DNA of 64,000 bases, taken from contig JAQTZB010000003.1 of NCBI GenBank assembly GCA_028688015.1, forward strand, positions 186,001 through 250,000, in the 5' to 3' direction. Of the stretch, positions 63,992-64,000 are shown piece by piece (positions within the stretch are counted from its first letter, which is position 1; the number at the start of each line of letters is the position of its first letter). The DNA is from Elusimicrobiales bacterium. Its GTDB lineage: Bacteria > Elusimicrobiota > Elusimicrobia > Elusimicrobiales > UBA9959. The notes under the pieces were generated by a model. That model made no database searches. It was not told the DNA's origin and was given only the letters and a program-made list of their open reading frames with translations. A program made the position numbers and the translations under genes.

Positions 63992-64000
63992 GTAACTGCG

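Noticed and set aside
1..64000. rRNA, tRNA or CRISPR loci
   Set aside because: No tRNA-like cloverleaf, rRNA-like segment or repeat-spacer array was found in the short intergenic gaps.

Overview
This 64 kb window is visibly GC-rich, gene-dense chromosomal DNA from a Gram-negative bacterium. The Gram-negative call rests on TolC and FadL/OmpP1 outer-membrane proteins, an RND pump, a KdsC-type Kdo-8-phosphate phosphatase, a heptose-1-phosphate adenylyltransferase, lipoproteins, and many signal-peptide proteins ending in beta-barrel-like strands. The mixture of exported orphan proteins, clostripain-like proteases, DUF3106, DUF2089 and Hdr/Qmo-type redox genes would fit an Elusimicrobiota-like or similar candidate lineage. 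That is inference; no rRNA or tRNA gene is present to settle it.

Layout: 1-3.6 kb holds the end of accC, rfaE2, and a serine-palmitoyltransferase-like enzyme next to a GNAT-fold protein (possible sphingolipid-type pathway). 3.7-8.5 kb is a signalling block (HD-GYP, three receiver or CheC-like proteins, PilZ, a YgbA_NO protein, a nucleotidyltransferase-fold protein, a barrel protein). 8.6-16.3 kb carries UraA and GlpT transporters, a hydrolase, an exported peroxiredoxin, TcdA, TatD and a glycerophosphodiesterase. 16.3-20.1 kb holds exported orphans and a clostripain-like protease. 20.2-25.2 kb is a TolC/RND/DUF2892 efflux operon with no adaptor gene. 25.2-29.7 kb has an HD protein, a barrel protein and an ECF-sigma operon with DUF3106 and a divergent receiver protein. 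29.7-37.8 kb is the centrepiece, a one-strand operon of ArsR, TusA, an MvhD-like protein, two HdrA/Qmo flavoproteins, a small winged-helix protein, a QmoC-like membrane protein, DsrE, CGGC, DsrE2 and FadL. 37.9-44.8 kb has paralogous membrane proteins, asd, parAB with four parS sites, and a DUF2089 pair. 44.9-52.3 kb has prohibitin, a membrane-fused spermidine synthase, an HTH gene with operators, an epimerase, KdsC and CcdA. 52.3-57.6 kb is pyrE-pyrF-pyrD-pyrC plus a nitroreductase operon. 57.6-64 kb has PAS and FecR proteins, mutL, a CPBP protease, a five-repeat exported protein and a second clostripain-like protease.

The most interesting system is the sulfur-relay/Qmo-like operon. Its ArsR regulator has two cysteines spaced exactly as in the persulfide sensors SqrR and BigR, and a palindromic operator lies inside its own promoter. 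The operon pairs sulfur carriers with a quinone-type Hdr module but lacks APS reductase, sulfite reductase, HdrB or lipoate-binding genes. Other striking patterns are three promoters sharing the same ECF motif with an identical 16-nt spacer, a family of three dispersed palindromic repeats, and many -10 boxes lying 6-7 nt from a start codon, which suggests leaderless mRNAs.
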